A stretch of DNA of 64,000 bases from Leptodactylus fallax (lineage: Eukaryota > Chordata > Amphibia > Anura > Leptodactylidae). This document shows positions 9,635-20,167 of the stretch, one piece after another. The stretch's first letter is position 1; each line of letters opens with the position of its first letter. The stretch lies in contig CAMRHE010000132.1 of the NCBI GenBank assembly GCA_947044405.1, forward strand, positions 4,324,001 through 4,388,000, in the 5' to 3' direction. A program made the translations under genes and the position numbers. The notes under the pieces were generated by a model, which saw nothing but the letters and a program-made list of their open reading frames with translations, did not search any database and was not told the origin of the DNA.

Positions 9635-10025
9635 CATATAATACTGTGTGGGGGCCACTGTGGAGCATATAATACTGGGTGAGGGCCATGGTGGAACATG
9701 TAACACTGGGTGGGGGCCAGTGTGGAGCATATAATACTGGGTGGGGGCCACTGTGGAGCACATAATATTGGGTGGGGGCCACTGTGGAGCACATAATACT
9801 GTGTGGGGGCCACTGTGGAGCACATAATACTGTGTGGGGGCCACTGTGGAGCACATAATACTGTGTGGGGGCCACTGTGGAGCATATAATACTGTGTGGG
9901 GACCACTGTGGAGCATATAATACTGTGTGGAGGCCACTGTGGAGCATATATTATTATGTGGGGGACCCTGTGGAGCGTATAATATTATGTGGGGTCACTC
10001 TGGAGCATATAATAATGTGTGGGGC
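9635..10025. repeat. Minisatellite, ggggccactgtggagcacataatactgtgt type
   Basis: About a dozen repeats of 31-33 bp. Because no repeat variant contains a stop in certain minus-strand frames, long spurious ORFs of 126-169 codons appear. Equivalent blocks: about 24226-24616, 38823-39213 and 53459-53853. The copy-4 block carries a short disruption near 53665-53690. Confidence 0.9.
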
Positions 10026-11165
10026 CCCTTCACTAGACTTTTGTCACTGGCTGTAAGGCCCTCCCTTCTGACGGTGGGGAGATATTGGTGCTGAAATTAA
10101 AGGCACTGATATCTCCAGTACCGAGGCACATAGCGGGAAAGCCGACAGTGCGCTGAATTCAATGTATTTTCATCTTTATAGCGATATATAATATTGCACA
10201 TGGTATTTTATTTCATCAAAACTCTGTGTATGAAACTGGCCATTATGGACAGGCTCCAGAATCTTTCATCACATGTGATATTCGTACATGCCTGGGAAAA
10301 TGCATTGCAATATCACAAGCACTGTTGCAGTATGGAATCCCAAGACATCACAGCTGTGACATCATATATGTGCAAAAAAATTAAATAATGTTTATTAATA
10401 CACTTTCACTCTACACATTTGTGGCTAACACACCTCATCCAGTATGTTATTATGGAGGACTGGGCTTGTTGTAAGGTGTGGACCCCATGGCGATAAAATT
10501 TCACATGCGGGGCTGCCATCAGACATTTCAGGGCCCCTACAGCCAAATCATCTGTCCCTCTCCACATGAGGAAAATAATGACAGCATAGAGATTTCTCAG
10601 TAAGGATAAGAAGGATAGCCCATTATAAAGTACACAATAAAACATGTAAGCCTATGGGTGACATATGCTATTGTATTCCTGGACAATGGTATACATTAGA
10701 GGTATATGTACAGTATACTGTACATCTGACATACACTATAAATGCACCATAACCGGAAGGAGGGAACACAAGCTGATAGGGACTCAGGGGTGTCAGAGAC
10801 AAAGTAGCAGGTAAGGAGCAATAGCATGGGGGAGACAGAAGACTGCAGAGGATATGTGGAATAAAAAACACACTTTTACAGGGGCTCTGTTATGGGAGAA
10901 GCATGGAGGGTAACCTGGATTGGGCTCTGTAGGACGGTATAAAGGGGGCTGGCAGTAGCTTCAGGAGTTCTCCTGTCCCTGAACTATCATCCACCCACCC
11001 ACAGTGTATCGCTACTAACATGCAGGTGTTACCTAGTGGGGGGTGTCTGGGGCAAGTAGGCTACAGGATAAGCAGGAGTGGACGTGAAGATCGTGACGTG
11101 GGCGATAGTGGCACAGGCAACATCCACTTTCATTAGTATTCACTTACACTGAATTGGGCAACCAA
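10026..11165. other. Non-coding unit sequence with dispersed-repeat fragment
   Basis: Around 10070-10160 is a fragment of the repeat that forms a hairpin at 56969-57012 (ggaaagccgacagtgc). The rest shows no gene. Equivalent stretches are 24617-25750, 39214-40345 and (partly) 53854-53967. Confidence 0.5.
10938..11022 (+). promoter_or_regulatory. Possible TATA promoter (plus strand)
   Basis: A tataaaggggg motif at 10938-10948 is followed about 30 bp later by a pyrimidine-containing ttctcctgtccctgaac, and then by the first ATG at 11020 (aacATGc). The spacing suits a core promoter, but the frame from that ATG closes after about 38 codons. Copies: TATA at 25529 and 40127. No downstream gene can be assigned. 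Confidence 0.2.
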
Positions 11166-11374
11166 GTGGCGTAACTAAAGTCTTGTGGGCCCCAGTGCAA
11201 ACTTTTGGCTGGAACCCCCTACCCCTCCCTAAAGCGAATTCTTGATAGTACCAGTTACGGGTGCTGCAGCGATATCTCAGATACTTGAAAGGGATACAGC
11301 AGTGCCCCCAGGTACTGACCTTCTACTTTGACTCCACCCATTCCCATCCATTTCTCTTGTACCCCCACACAGTA

Positions 11375-11745
11375 TAATGCCCCTACATTCACCCCCACAT
11401 TATAATGTCATCCTCCTGGTGCTCCCACAGTTTACTGTCCCCCTACATCTGCCCCAGTTTAATGTTTAATCTGACCCCCCAGTTTAATGCCCCCTCATCT
11501 GACCCCCCAGTTTAATGTCCTCCTCATCTGACCCCCCAGTTTAATGTCCCCCTCATCTGGCCCCCCCAGTTTAATGTCCCTTTCATCTTCCCCCCCGGTT
11601 TAATGTCCTCCTCATCTGACCCCCTAGTTTAATGTCCCCCTCATCTGGGCCCCCAGTTTAATGTCCCTCTTCATCTGCCCCCACAGTTTAATGTCCCCTT
11701 TCATCTTTTCTCTTTTTAATGTCCCTCTTCATCTGCCCCCAGAGT
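11375..11745. repeat. Minisatellite, ccccagtttaatgtcctcctcatctga type (left fragment)
   Basis: About 13 repeats of 27-28 bp that stop abruptly at 11745, where the hAT-like terminus begins. The array resumes beyond that element at 14668. Equivalent blocks: about 25965-26334 and 40555-40933. Just to the left, at 11166, tggcgtaactaaagtc resembles the end of another hAT-type repeat. Confidence 0.8.
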
Positions 11746-14667
11746 CAGGGCCGGCGTTAAAGGGGGGCAAACTGGGCAATTGCCCAGGGCCCCGACCCCA
11801 AAGGGGCCCCCGGGATCCGGAGCCCGATGACTCCGGATCCTGGATTCAGGACCGGCCATATCGATAACAGAAAGGGACCCAGCGACATGTGCCGCAGGGC
11901 CCCTTTCCGAGGTGAGTAAAAATAAGAAACATTTTTACTCACCTGTCCTTGCATGCGACGTCATCTTCTGGCGTTCCGGACATCATCACTGAGGCCTGGC
12001 CTTAGCGATCATCTGGGGTGTGCTCACGTAACCGAAGAGACCCAATCACAGGCTTCAGCGGTGATGTCCACAACGCATGACGTCAGCCGCAGAGAAGAGG
12101 AAGCCAGCGGGTCAGCGGAGCAGCTCGAGGAGGCCCAGGAGAGGTAAGGCAAAGTAAGTATAACTGTTTGTTATTTTCCCTTACATCCCCCGGGCCTTCG
12201 ATAATTATACTGAAGAGACCCCAGAGTATAATATAATCCTAGCACTAAGGGAATCTGTAGGGCCACTGGGGGGGGCATCCCTCTGGATAGCATATTATAC
12301 TGTGTAGGGCTACTGTGGAGCATTATAATGGGGGGCCCCCTCTGGATAGCATATTACACTGTGTGGGGCCCCTGTGGAACATTATACTGGGGAGGGGGCC
12401 CTCTATAGAACATATTATACTGTGTGGGGCCCCTGTGGAGCATTATTCTGGGGAGGGGGCCTTCTGGATAGCATATTATACTGTGTGGGGCCACTGTGGA
12501 GCATTATACTGGGGGTTCCCTCTGGATAGCATATTATACTGTGTGGGGCCATTGTGGAGCATTTAACTGGGGGGGGCTCTGGATAGCATATTATACTGTA
12601 TGGGGCCTCTGTGGAGCATTATAATGTGGGGGGCTCTGGAGAGCATGTTATATTCTCTTGGGCCACTTTGGAGCATTATACTGGGTGGCCCCTCTGGAGA
12701 GCATATTATACTGTGTGGGGCCACCGTGGAGCATTATACTGTGTGTGGGGCCCTCTGGAGAGCATTATACTGTTTTGGGCCACTGTGGAGCATTATACTG
12801 GGGGAACCTCTCTGGGCAGTATATTATACTGTGTGGAGGCCATTCTTGAGCATGTTATACTGTGTTGGGTCACTGTGGAGCATTATTCTGGGGGGGCATC
12901 TGTAGAGCATATTATATTGCGTGGCGCTACTGTGGGGTATTATTCGGGGGGGAACTAAGGAGCATTATACTAGGGGGCCCTCTGGGGAGTATATTATACT
13001 GTGTGGGGCCTACTATGGAGCATTATACTGGGGGGACACTCTGGGGAGCATAATATATTGCGTGGGGCCACTGTGGAGCAAAATACTGGGGGGGGGCACT
13101 GTGGAGCATTATACTAGCGGGGGCCCTCTGAGGAGCATATTATACTATGGGCCACTGTGGAGCTTTATACTGTGGGTGAAGGGGCAGTGTGGGGAGCCTG
13201 TTATACTTTGTGGGGCCACTGTGGAGTTTATTATATTGTTTGGGACTTCTTGGGAGCATTGTAGAGCATTATACTGGGGAGGACTGTGGAGAGCATATTA
13301 TACTGTGGGGGACCACTGTGGAGCATTATACTGGGGGAACCCTTCTGGGCAGTATATTATACTGTGTGGAGGCCATTGTGGAGCATGTTATACTGTGTTA
13401 GGTCACTGTGGAGCATTATACTGGGGGGCATTGTGGGATGCATATTATACCGTATGGAGCATATTATATTGTGTGGGGCTGCTGGGGAGCATATTGTACT
13501 GTCTGGGGCACTAAGAGGCAGTATACTGTGTGGAGCCTTATAGACCATGTGGGGCCACTATGGGGGGCTCAGGGGAGCATTTTATACTGTGTGGGTCCAC
13601 TGTGGAGCATTATATACCTTGTGGGGAAACTGTGGAGGTCACAGGGGAGCATTTTATAACGGGGAACATTATATACCATGTGGAGTACTATACTATGGGG
13701 GGTGGGGGGCTCAAAATTCCTGCTGGCAGCCCTGTGTACTATGTCTGCATCACAGCTCCCTCACTATAATCTTGCACATACGTGTAGTGCTCCATGGCCA
13801 TGTCATTCCCCATACAGTACTGTGCATGAACTGGCCATGGAGTTAATGGGGCCTGCACAGTACTACAGGGGCTGGCTATACTGGGAACATACTGAGTAAC
13901 ACCAGATAATCAGCACATATGTAAGACTTCAGTGAAGGAGCCATGGTGTAGGCTATTAGCAGGAAGCTGTTGGGTGGGGCCCCAGAAAAAGTTCCTCTGG
14001 TGGGCCAAAGGCCCTTCAGTACGACACTGTATAACGGAGAACTATTATATATAAGGGTGGGTTACTATATATAATTGGGAAACTTAAATATGAGGGGGCT
14101 ATTATAAGGGGGAACTATTATTTATAAGACGGGCTATTATTTATAAGGGTGGAACTATTATATATAAGGCATCCATTATAAGGGGGAGCTATTATTTATA
14201 AGAGGGGAACTATTTATAAGGGGGGTATAATTGTTAAGTGGGCTTATTTATAAAGGGAACTGTTAGTGATTATGGGGACTATTATTTATAAGGATAACTA
14301 TTATTTATGAGAGGGCTATTATTTATAAGGGAGCAGTGATTGTTACTGATAAGGGGGGATATTACTGATACAGGGCACTATTTATCATTTATAAGGGCGC
14401 TATTACTGATAAAGGTGTAATATTATATTATTTATAAGGAGGTGCTATAATAACTGATGACTGGGTGCAAAAATCTATTAGGTGGTACAAAGGTGCTCAT
14501 TTGAATTGTGTGTGGTAAATGGGGCTTGTTATTACTTTTTTGTTGGCAGAAAGGAGACGTTATTATAGGGGTTGCCACTGCAAGACGATGGTGTTGTTTG
14601 CATATCAGCATTTGGGGCCCCGCTTTTAATTTTGCCCAGGGCCCCACTTTGTCTAAAACCGGCCCTG
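11746..14667. mobile_element. hAT-like non-autonomous element, about 2.9 kb
   Basis: The left terminus cagggccggcgttaa (11746) and the right terminus, whose inverse is cagggccggttttag (ending 14667), are imperfect inverted repeats. The subterminal gcccagggcccc is also inverted at the two ends. The flanks are cccagagt and cccacagt, an 8-bp duplication with one mismatch, as expected for hAT elements. Both flanks belong to one minisatellite, so the element inserted into it. The interior has no transposase. It holds a large minisatellite (12225-13690), the ttataagggg minisatellite and an internal palindrome gtgagtaaaaat ... atttttactcac near 11912-11943. Confidence 0.55.
12225..13690. repeat. Large minisatellite, ggagcattatactg type
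   Basis: Long and short variants of ggggccactgtggagcattatactg and ctctggatagcatattatactgtgt alternate over 1.4 kb. Many overlapping stop-free frames on both strands (up to 197 codons, W/Y/G/H-rich) result from the repeat and are not genes. Equivalent blocks: 26815-28280 and 41415-42880. It is related to the block at 9635-10025. Confidence 0.9.
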
Positions 14668-14860
14668 CCCACAGTTTAATGTACCCTTCATCTGACACCC
14701 TCAATTTAATGTCCCCTTTCATCTTCCCTCTGTTTAATGTCCCTCTTCATCTGCCATCACAGTTTATTGTCCCCCTTATCTCATCCCCAGTTTAATGTCC
14801 CCTCATCTGGCCCCCAGTTTAATGTCTCCCTCATCTGCCCCCCCCTCCCCCTCCCACCAG

Positions 14861-15011
14861 AAGTTGTATACAAGGGCCAGAAACAGCTCTTCTTCTATTC
14901 GGATGAATGGGAGCAGAGTTGCAGTTCCTCAGCCCCAGAAGCTGTAGCGGTCATCAGTATCCTTGATGCCTGGATCTCAGACAACCCTCTAACAGCTTCT
15001 TCATAACGTAG
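14861..15011 (+). other. Exon-like segment, copy 2 of 1181-1331
   Basis: Acceptor-like ctcccaccag and donor-like g|gtaagt are retained. This copy reads ISILD where copy 1 reads ITILD (agt to act at about 1277). Unassigned. Confidence 0.25.
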
Positions 15012-15673
15012 GTAAGTTTCTGTGCCAGCTATGTGTTGGCCTACATTTCAGCTATAATATACACCAGTTTTTGGCATAAATTATACTAAATTTGTCGGAC
15101 TGCAGGAGTCGAAATTTTGTGCGCCCACTTTTTCAGAATAGTGCTGTGGACAGTAGAACATGGCAAAAAGGTGCAAATGTTTGTGCAAAAACAGGTTTAC
15201 AGAAATGTTTGAAACTTTTTCTTACATTCTGATGTATGGTGAATGATAATTTACCCCCAAGGTTCATTGGTAATGTAAGTATGACTTCTTCTGTTTTTAA
15301 TGCCATTGTCTAGACATGTCTTTTAGAAACACACATTTTTACTGGCAGGATAAAATCTTGTCTTTTAAGTGTAAATTCACATGTAGCATATTTGTAAAAT
15401 ATGAAAAGGGCCTTCAGAAATATATGTGCTTACCACCATAAACACACACAACATGAATATGGCTAATATGGGTAATCTGACACACGTTCAGGTTTATTAA
15501 TGCAGGATGCAAAATCTTCTATATATTGAAGATAACCAGGAGGATTACCATCTGTCCTTAATAGGTTCCCAGTTCACATCCTATGTGACCAATACCTAGC
15601 TTTGGCTTCAGAAATTGCATAAATATAAATTGCAACTATTTTGGAAAGAAATGGTGAGTAGTCCTCTTATCAG

Positions 15674-15861
15674 AATATAAGGAGATGACTGTGTCAAGGG
15701 TCACCAATAAGAAATCCCTGGGCCCTATACAGGCAATTGAACTCTATAATATGTTCTTCAGCCTCCATCTTTTACAGTATTGTGCATATGTGCTGGATAC
15801 CTATAAAGACTGCCAACCAGATATGCATATCATCTCCTATCATGCAATGACTGGTGGACAG
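15674..15861 (+). other. Exon-like segment, copy 2 of 1994-2181
   Basis: Identical in translation to the copy-1 segment, with the same borders (cag before, gtgaga after). Unassigned; could be a coding exon or an old fragment. Confidence 0.3.
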
Positions 15862-16452
15862 GTGAGATACTTAACCTAACACAAAGGCGAAGAATATCTC
15901 CTATATGTATAGGAAGTGCACATCTTGACTTTTGGAGTAGACGACATTAGGCACGATTACTCATTTATCAGAATAATATATGGACACAGACACAAAGATG
16001 TAAGGGGTAAAAATAACTATTTATTTCTAGTTAGTAGGGGAGGGGGGGTCGAGACTGAGTTGATGTCAGTACTTAACCTATAGTAATAAAATAGTGTTTA
16101 TTATTTTGAATATATTTTTACTGGTATTATCTAATATTTTAAGAAGCTAAACCTAAGAAAAGATAAAAAGAACAGATAAAAGGAGTTTATTATTTTTATA
16201 TTTTTTTTACTAGTCAAGTATGTTAAGAAATGTTAGATTTTTTTATTTAAACCTATTTTTTTCTTATATATATTCATCTTAAGTTACTGATATTACTATT
16301 TATATAATATATCAAAAACACTAATTAAACTTATTTTTTTTTCTTTTTTATATATTTATACTATTATATATATTAACTATATTATGTTATTTATGTAAAT
16401 ACTTAGATAATAAATAAAACTACAGTCAAAATACTTTAAAGATCTAAGAATT

Positions 16453-16592
16453 AAACCTATTTAAGGCTGAGTTGATCCAGAGGAAGGCGAAAACCCCCTT
16501 GAGGAAAGAGCCAATTGTCCTCATGTAAGGGGGGGAAAATTCCTTCCTGACCCCGAAAATGGCGGTCAGAACAAGTCCCAGGATCAAAAGCC
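16453..16592 (+). repeat. Dispersed repeat, gttgatccagaggaaggc type (first of pair)
   Basis: The recognisable core runs from acctatttaaggctgagttg through attccttcctgacccc to aggatcaaaagcc. It recurs in worn form 360 bp later (16820-16955) and as the same pair in copy 3 (31050-31192, 31408-31545) and copy 4 (45646-45783, 46008-46141). I recall this motif as common in frog genomes but cannot name its family. Non-coding. Confidence 0.6.
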
Positions 16593-16623
16593 AATACCTA
16601 ACCTATCAGATTTATTTGCTATG

Positions 16624-16674
<51 letters not shown>

Positions 16675-16819
16675 AGTACATAACCTACACTGTAACTAGT
16701 ATGGAATTTATTTATTTTTTTTGTATATTTTTCTCATCTACATCATACAAAGCTAAAGCTATGTGTTCTATATTTATTTTATTTGAATAATTAGTTATTG
16801 CTTTTAAAGATCTATCTTT

Positions 16820-16955
16820 CTAAACCTATTTAAGGCTAAGTTGATCCAGAGGAAGGCAAAAACCTCCTTGAGGAATGAGCCAATTGTCCTCAAAGGGAAA
16901 AATTCCTTCCTGACCCCAAATATGGCAATCAGAACAAGTCTCAGGATCAAAGCCA
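16820..16955 (+). repeat. Dispersed repeat, second of pair
   Basis: Same orientation as the repeat at 16453 with more differences (aggcaaaaacctccttgagg; caaatatggcaatcagaac). Direct orientation of the pair makes unequal exchange possible. Confidence 0.55.
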
Positions 16956-16979
16956 ATATCTACATCTATTGATCTATCG

Positions 16980-16988
16980 ATCTATCTG

Positions 16989-17035
<47 letters not shown>

Positions 17036-17044
17036 GTCTATCTA
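16980..17044. repeat. (TCTA)n microsatellite
   Basis: Tetranucleotide run with occasional TCTG. The length differs between copies (about 31560-31640 in copy 3, 46155-46240 in copy 4) and it is missing in copy 1. Confidence 0.9.
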
Positions 17045-18013
17045 TGTGTTTGTGCCTATACATATTTATGTGTCTATATTTCTATCTATATCTCTATACT
17101 TATATCTATCTATGTGTATGTGTCTATACTATGTGTATGTACTGTGAATATATAGGTGAGGTGTATAACTTACCTGGCCTGTGCTTGGAGTTGGAATATG
17201 TGCACAGGCCACTCTTCAGGAGAGGGTGATGTTTGATGCAGGCCAGATATTGAAGGATGTATCGTCAAGGTCCAGGCGACAACTTGGTGGAACATTTGCA
17301 GCATAAAGATGTGATAAAGAGGATGATGCAGGCAGCCGAGGTCTCATACAGCAGCAGAGGCATGGGTCAGGAGGCACAGAGTTCTGGGCATTGGCATGGG
17401 CTGATCCTGCAAGATACAAGATGGAAATGTTAGTTGTAGCTATTCAGAATATAGAGAAGTGGGAAACTGTAACAAGGCGACTTGTATTCCTGATCAGATT
17501 TATAAAAGTGTGAATGTCTGCAAAGGTCTCATATATATTTTAAAATGGGTCTATATTACAAGTTTTTGAAAGTCTGGGATCCAAAATGTTGGCTGTATTT
17601 TATTGGTTGTCAGATTTACCAATAGCAGACATAACTAAGGAGTGGAAAAGACTTTTGTTATTTTTGAGGAAACGTTCTTTATTATAAATTTTCCCAATTA
17701 TATAAAATTATATTACAATGTATTTATCCATACATTGTAAATGAATTTGACATAATTGGGAAAGTTTATAATAAAGAACATTTCCTGTTGATATAGGTGT
17801 ATAGATATGTATGTATAGGTGTACATAGTGGATACTCACCAGATGGTCGTGGACGCCTTCACAGTCGAGATCTTTCCATCATACTAAGAAGAAGCAGAGA
17901 CATAGTAACTGACAGGAGCAATGAGAATAAAGTACAGGAGGGAGAAGACCGAGGAACAGAAATGATCATCATTACTTGGAAGCTCTAATGAATATCATCA
18001 CTCGAGGAGGATC

Positions 18014-20167
18014 TTACCGGGTCCAGCTTGGTGACATATAGCTGAATTCATCTTGGTGGTGAAGGGTTTGGTTCTCCGGCCACAGAAGGTCTTCATTCTC
18101 CAGAACGGCCTTGAATGGTATGAAAGGCGGCTGTGCTCTTCTCCTCTCCAGATCCTTCCAGCAGATGGTGTTAAAAAATGGATGGTATCTGATCTTGCTG
18201 TTCACATCCAGCCGCTTCTCAGGATTTTTCTGCAGCAGGTTTAGGAGCAGTTCTTTTAGGTCGGCATCCAGCCAAGATGGCAGCTTTGGCTCGTCTTTGG
18301 TGATGTTGCCGCCATAGTAAAATGGGGAGAATCCTATGGACATCTTGGACACAACAATCCCCAGGCTCCACCAGTCAACTGCTGTATCGAATTCCTGTCT
18401 GAGAAGCACCTCGGGGGCCTGATAACTTGGTGTGCCTGCCGTTCCACGGATCTTTGTGGAGGAGGTGACACCGTCGCGGGCAATCCCCAGGTCAATGAGG
18501 CGGATGTGTCCATTTCCATCCAACATGATATTTGCTGGCTTTATATCTCTGCAATGAAAGAAGACAGATGACATATTAAAAAAGTGAATGGCAAATTTAC
18601 CCAGGGAAGGGGTGACATTGGAGGCATGTACTACAGCAAAACCAGGTATCGATCAGGAAAGCTGGGTACAGTATTTCCACCATTACAATGGAAGTTTCTG
18701 CTTACCTGTGGACGATGTTGTGTCTATGGAGGAACTGGAGTCCACATACTATTTCTGCTGTGTAGAATCTGAGGACAGAGTATAGAGTCAGTGACATGAA
18801 ATCTTCTCTAGTAATTCTTTAATATCACATTATTATTAAAGTGTCAGTCTCCAGCAGGATAGAGGAGGCGCTGTATATGGTCGCCTGTATTCCCTCCAGT
18901 CTCTGCATTCTTATATACCTGATCTGTCATGTCACCCTATACTTTCCACCATTCAGTCCACTTTCAGTCTTTTTTTTCCCGTCTCCTGATTCGTCATTTA
19001 CTCGCCTTACGTTGTCGGTGTTCAGACTGCCGCACATTCTAATTAATTTCTCCAGGCTGCCGCCAGACAGATACTCCGTGATGAAATACGCTGCATCCTG
19101 AGACTGTTGTGCGGCATACAGGTGGCAAAGAAATGGGCAGTCTCGGGCCTTCAGGAGTATCTGCCGCTCTCTCATTAGAACTGCTGCGTTGCGTCCTGTC
19201 TTGGTGACAACCTTGACGGCCATGAAGGTGTTTCGGCCGGGTAATGATGCCAGGAACACCTGAAGAAAAAATGGAAAATTCATTAAAACTGGTTACAGGA
19301 GAAATTCTATAACATTTATTGCATTGAGGATTTCTGGCTATTCTGCTGCCTGTGACAGAGGGCTGGACTGAATAGTCGGTCAGTCAGGTGGCATCCAGAT
19401 CCTACAACAGAAGTGAGCAAATATAATGTGGTGTCTGCTCTTGGAGACTTTATGGGGATGACCAAATATTAGCAAATATACAACAGGCCCTTCATTCCCT
19501 GAGACCAGCTTTCCATCACACTGGATATCCCTTTCTAGCAGACTAGACCTAAGTAATATGGAGGCTTATTACAGTGCAGCGCTATAGAAAGAGTCACACA
19601 TATGGATATAAAGTTACTGGAGATATGAGATATGAAGGGGTGAACAGTGGGCCAGGACATTTCTGGATATCCTAACATTCATGCAATTGGAAGAAACTAC
19701 AGTTAGACTGATATGCATTCATTGGCTGATAACAGGAAACAATAGCTTGCATACAGATGAACAACAAATGAAATACAACATTATTTATTTCCCTTTATCC
19801 AAAAATAAGAAGTTATAAAACTTACTTTGCCAAAGGCGCCCCTACCCAACACCTGATGGATGGTGAGACGACCGATGTAAAAGTCAGGGTAGGGGCTGGA
19901 TGTTGCAGGGTCCTGGCTTCTCCCTGGTCTTGGCCCGTCATCCTCCAATAGTCTGGCCTCTCCTTCTCTCCTCTTCTTTATATATTTTGATCCACACTCA
20001 TCATCTTCTTCTCTCTTCCTCTTTTCCTCTCTCTGCCATTCATCTCTCTTCTCCTCTTCTCTCTTCCTCTTTTCCTCTCTCTTTCCTTCTTCTCTCTTCT
20101 CCTCTTGTCTCTTCCTCTTCTCCTCTCTCTTCCTTTCGCCTTCTCCTCCTTGTCCAGTGGACGCCAT
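18014..20167 (-). CDS. PKC-like kinase, copy 2 (four exons)
   Basis: Exons: 19826-20167, 19006-19259, 18706-18768 and 18014-18548. The deduced 397-residue protein matches copy 1. The only coding change noticed is synonymous (CTG to CTT in the leucine pair near the C-terminus, about 18086). Intron 2 carries one extra T in a T-run near 18972 and the same GC donor (ag|gcgagt). The 5'UTR has cctatctc. All catalytic motifs are intact, so this copy should be as functional as the others if transcribed. Confidence 0.85.

Larger units (their letters stand above)
1..13680. repeat. Tandem unit, copy 1 (kinase-bearing, about 14.6 kb period)
   Basis: The block from position 1 recurs at 13681, 28271 and 42871, each time starting with tggagtactatactatgggg, and reads collinearly throughout. 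Layout of this copy: right part of a hAT-like element (1-988), minisatellites, two plus-strand exon-like segments (1181-1331, 1994-2181), a palindromic MITE (3080-3197), the kinase gene (3426-5578, minus), MITE-like pieces (6699-6937, 7135-7280), minisatellites (7690-8240, 9635-10025, 11375-11745) and the left part of the next hAT-like element (from 11746). It is about 0.9 kb shorter than copies 2 and 3 because one AT-rich stretch is missing near 2440. The first base is only the window edge, so the array may continue to the left. Confidence 0.95.
16122..17080. other. AT-rich stretch absent from copy 1
   Basis: It holds AT-rich sequence, two copies of a dispersed repeat (16453-16592, 16820-16955), a (TA)n tract (16624-16670) and a (TCTA)n tract (16980-17044). 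Equivalents are about 30715-31670 (copy 3) and 45310-46270 (copy 4). No gene is seen; the open frame over (TCTA)n is a repeat artefact. Confidence 0.8.

Noticed and set aside
9438..9947. Three overlapping minus-strand ORFs of 126-169 codons (QYYVLHSGPHTVL-type repeats), also in other copies
   Set aside because: They lie on the 31-33 bp minisatellite, are open in three frames at once, and appear and vanish with single-base changes (copy 4). This is a repeat artefact.
9635..10025. CRISPR-like regular repeats
   Set aside because: There are no unique spacers: the whole block is one repeating unit, in a vertebrate genome.
12315..13846. Many plus-strand ORFs up to 197 codons rich in W, Y, G, H and C
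   Set aside because: Same cause: stop-free minisatellite variants. Indels in the third copy shift the frame without loss of openness.
16969..17229. 86-90 codon ORFs with SIYLSIYLSI repeats
   Set aside because: Translation of the (TCTA)n microsatellite; length varies by copy.
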